DNA of 7,377 nucleotides from CAYFQH01 sp964345215. Its GTDB lineage: Bacteria > Bacillota > Clostridia > Christensenellales > Aristaeellaceae. The notes beneath the pieces were generated by a model that was given only the letters and a program-made list of their open reading frames with translations, made no database searches and had not been told where the DNA came from. The DNA lies in the NCBI GenBank assembly GCA_964345215.1, contig CAYFQH010000073.1:1-7377 (forward strand), in the 5' to 3' direction. Made by a program: the position numbers and the translations under genes. This document shows positions 7,360 through 7,377 of this stretch, piece after piece (position 1 is the first letter of the stretch; every line of letters begins with the position of its first letter).

Positions 7360-7377
7360 GCAAGTTAAAAAGCCCCT

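Noticed and set aside
7360..7377. Bases AAAAAGCCCCT at the window end as the left arm of a terminator or start of a new gene
   Set aside because: Only 18 bases remain after the rpoC stop; no second arm, ribosome binding site or start codon can be seen, so nothing can be supported.

Overview
This window is a compact piece of a bacterial chromosome that carries two complete genes on the + strand: rpoB (25-3705) and rpoC (3796-7359), the beta and beta' subunits of RNA polymerase. Together they cover almost all of the window. The only non-coding DNA is a 24-base leader before rpoB, a 90-base spacer between the genes, and 18 bases after rpoC.

The proteins point to Bacillota (Firmicutes), probably a Clostridia-type lineage. 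Both subunits are close in length to Firmicutes proteins (about 1226 and 1187 aa). RpoC lacks the large trigger-loop insertion found in Escherichia coli. RpoB ends in an acidic tail, the Shine-Dalgarno sequences are strong, and rpoC appears to start with TTG. The family assignments are secure; the class-level placement is inferred from remembered family sequences, without an alignment or search.

Layout: bases 1-24 hold the end of an unseen upstream spacer and the rpoB ribosome binding site. In most bacteria rplL lies just upstream, but it is outside this window. rpoB follows. The spacer at 3706-3795 contains a perfect 14-bp hairpin with a 5-base loop, then the rpoC ribosome binding site, which is itself part of a small 5-bp dyad ending next to the TTG start. 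rpoC follows and stops 18 bases before the window ends. The genes have the same orientation and close spacing of a normal beta-operon tail, so co-transcription is the simplest reading. The subunits join two alpha subunits and omega to form core RNA polymerase; beta' supplies the Mg-binding aspartates and beta supplies much of the nucleotide and RNA-product site.

I found no mobile element, CRISPR array, RNA gene or new multi-gene system; this is ordinary core-genome DNA. The points worth a second look are small: the spacer hairpin, the dyad around the rpoC start, and several RpoC residues that differ from what I remember as near-invariant positions (bridge-helix glycine to alanine, switch-region glutamine to methionine, a two-residue-longer zinc loop, and changes next to the second zinc site).
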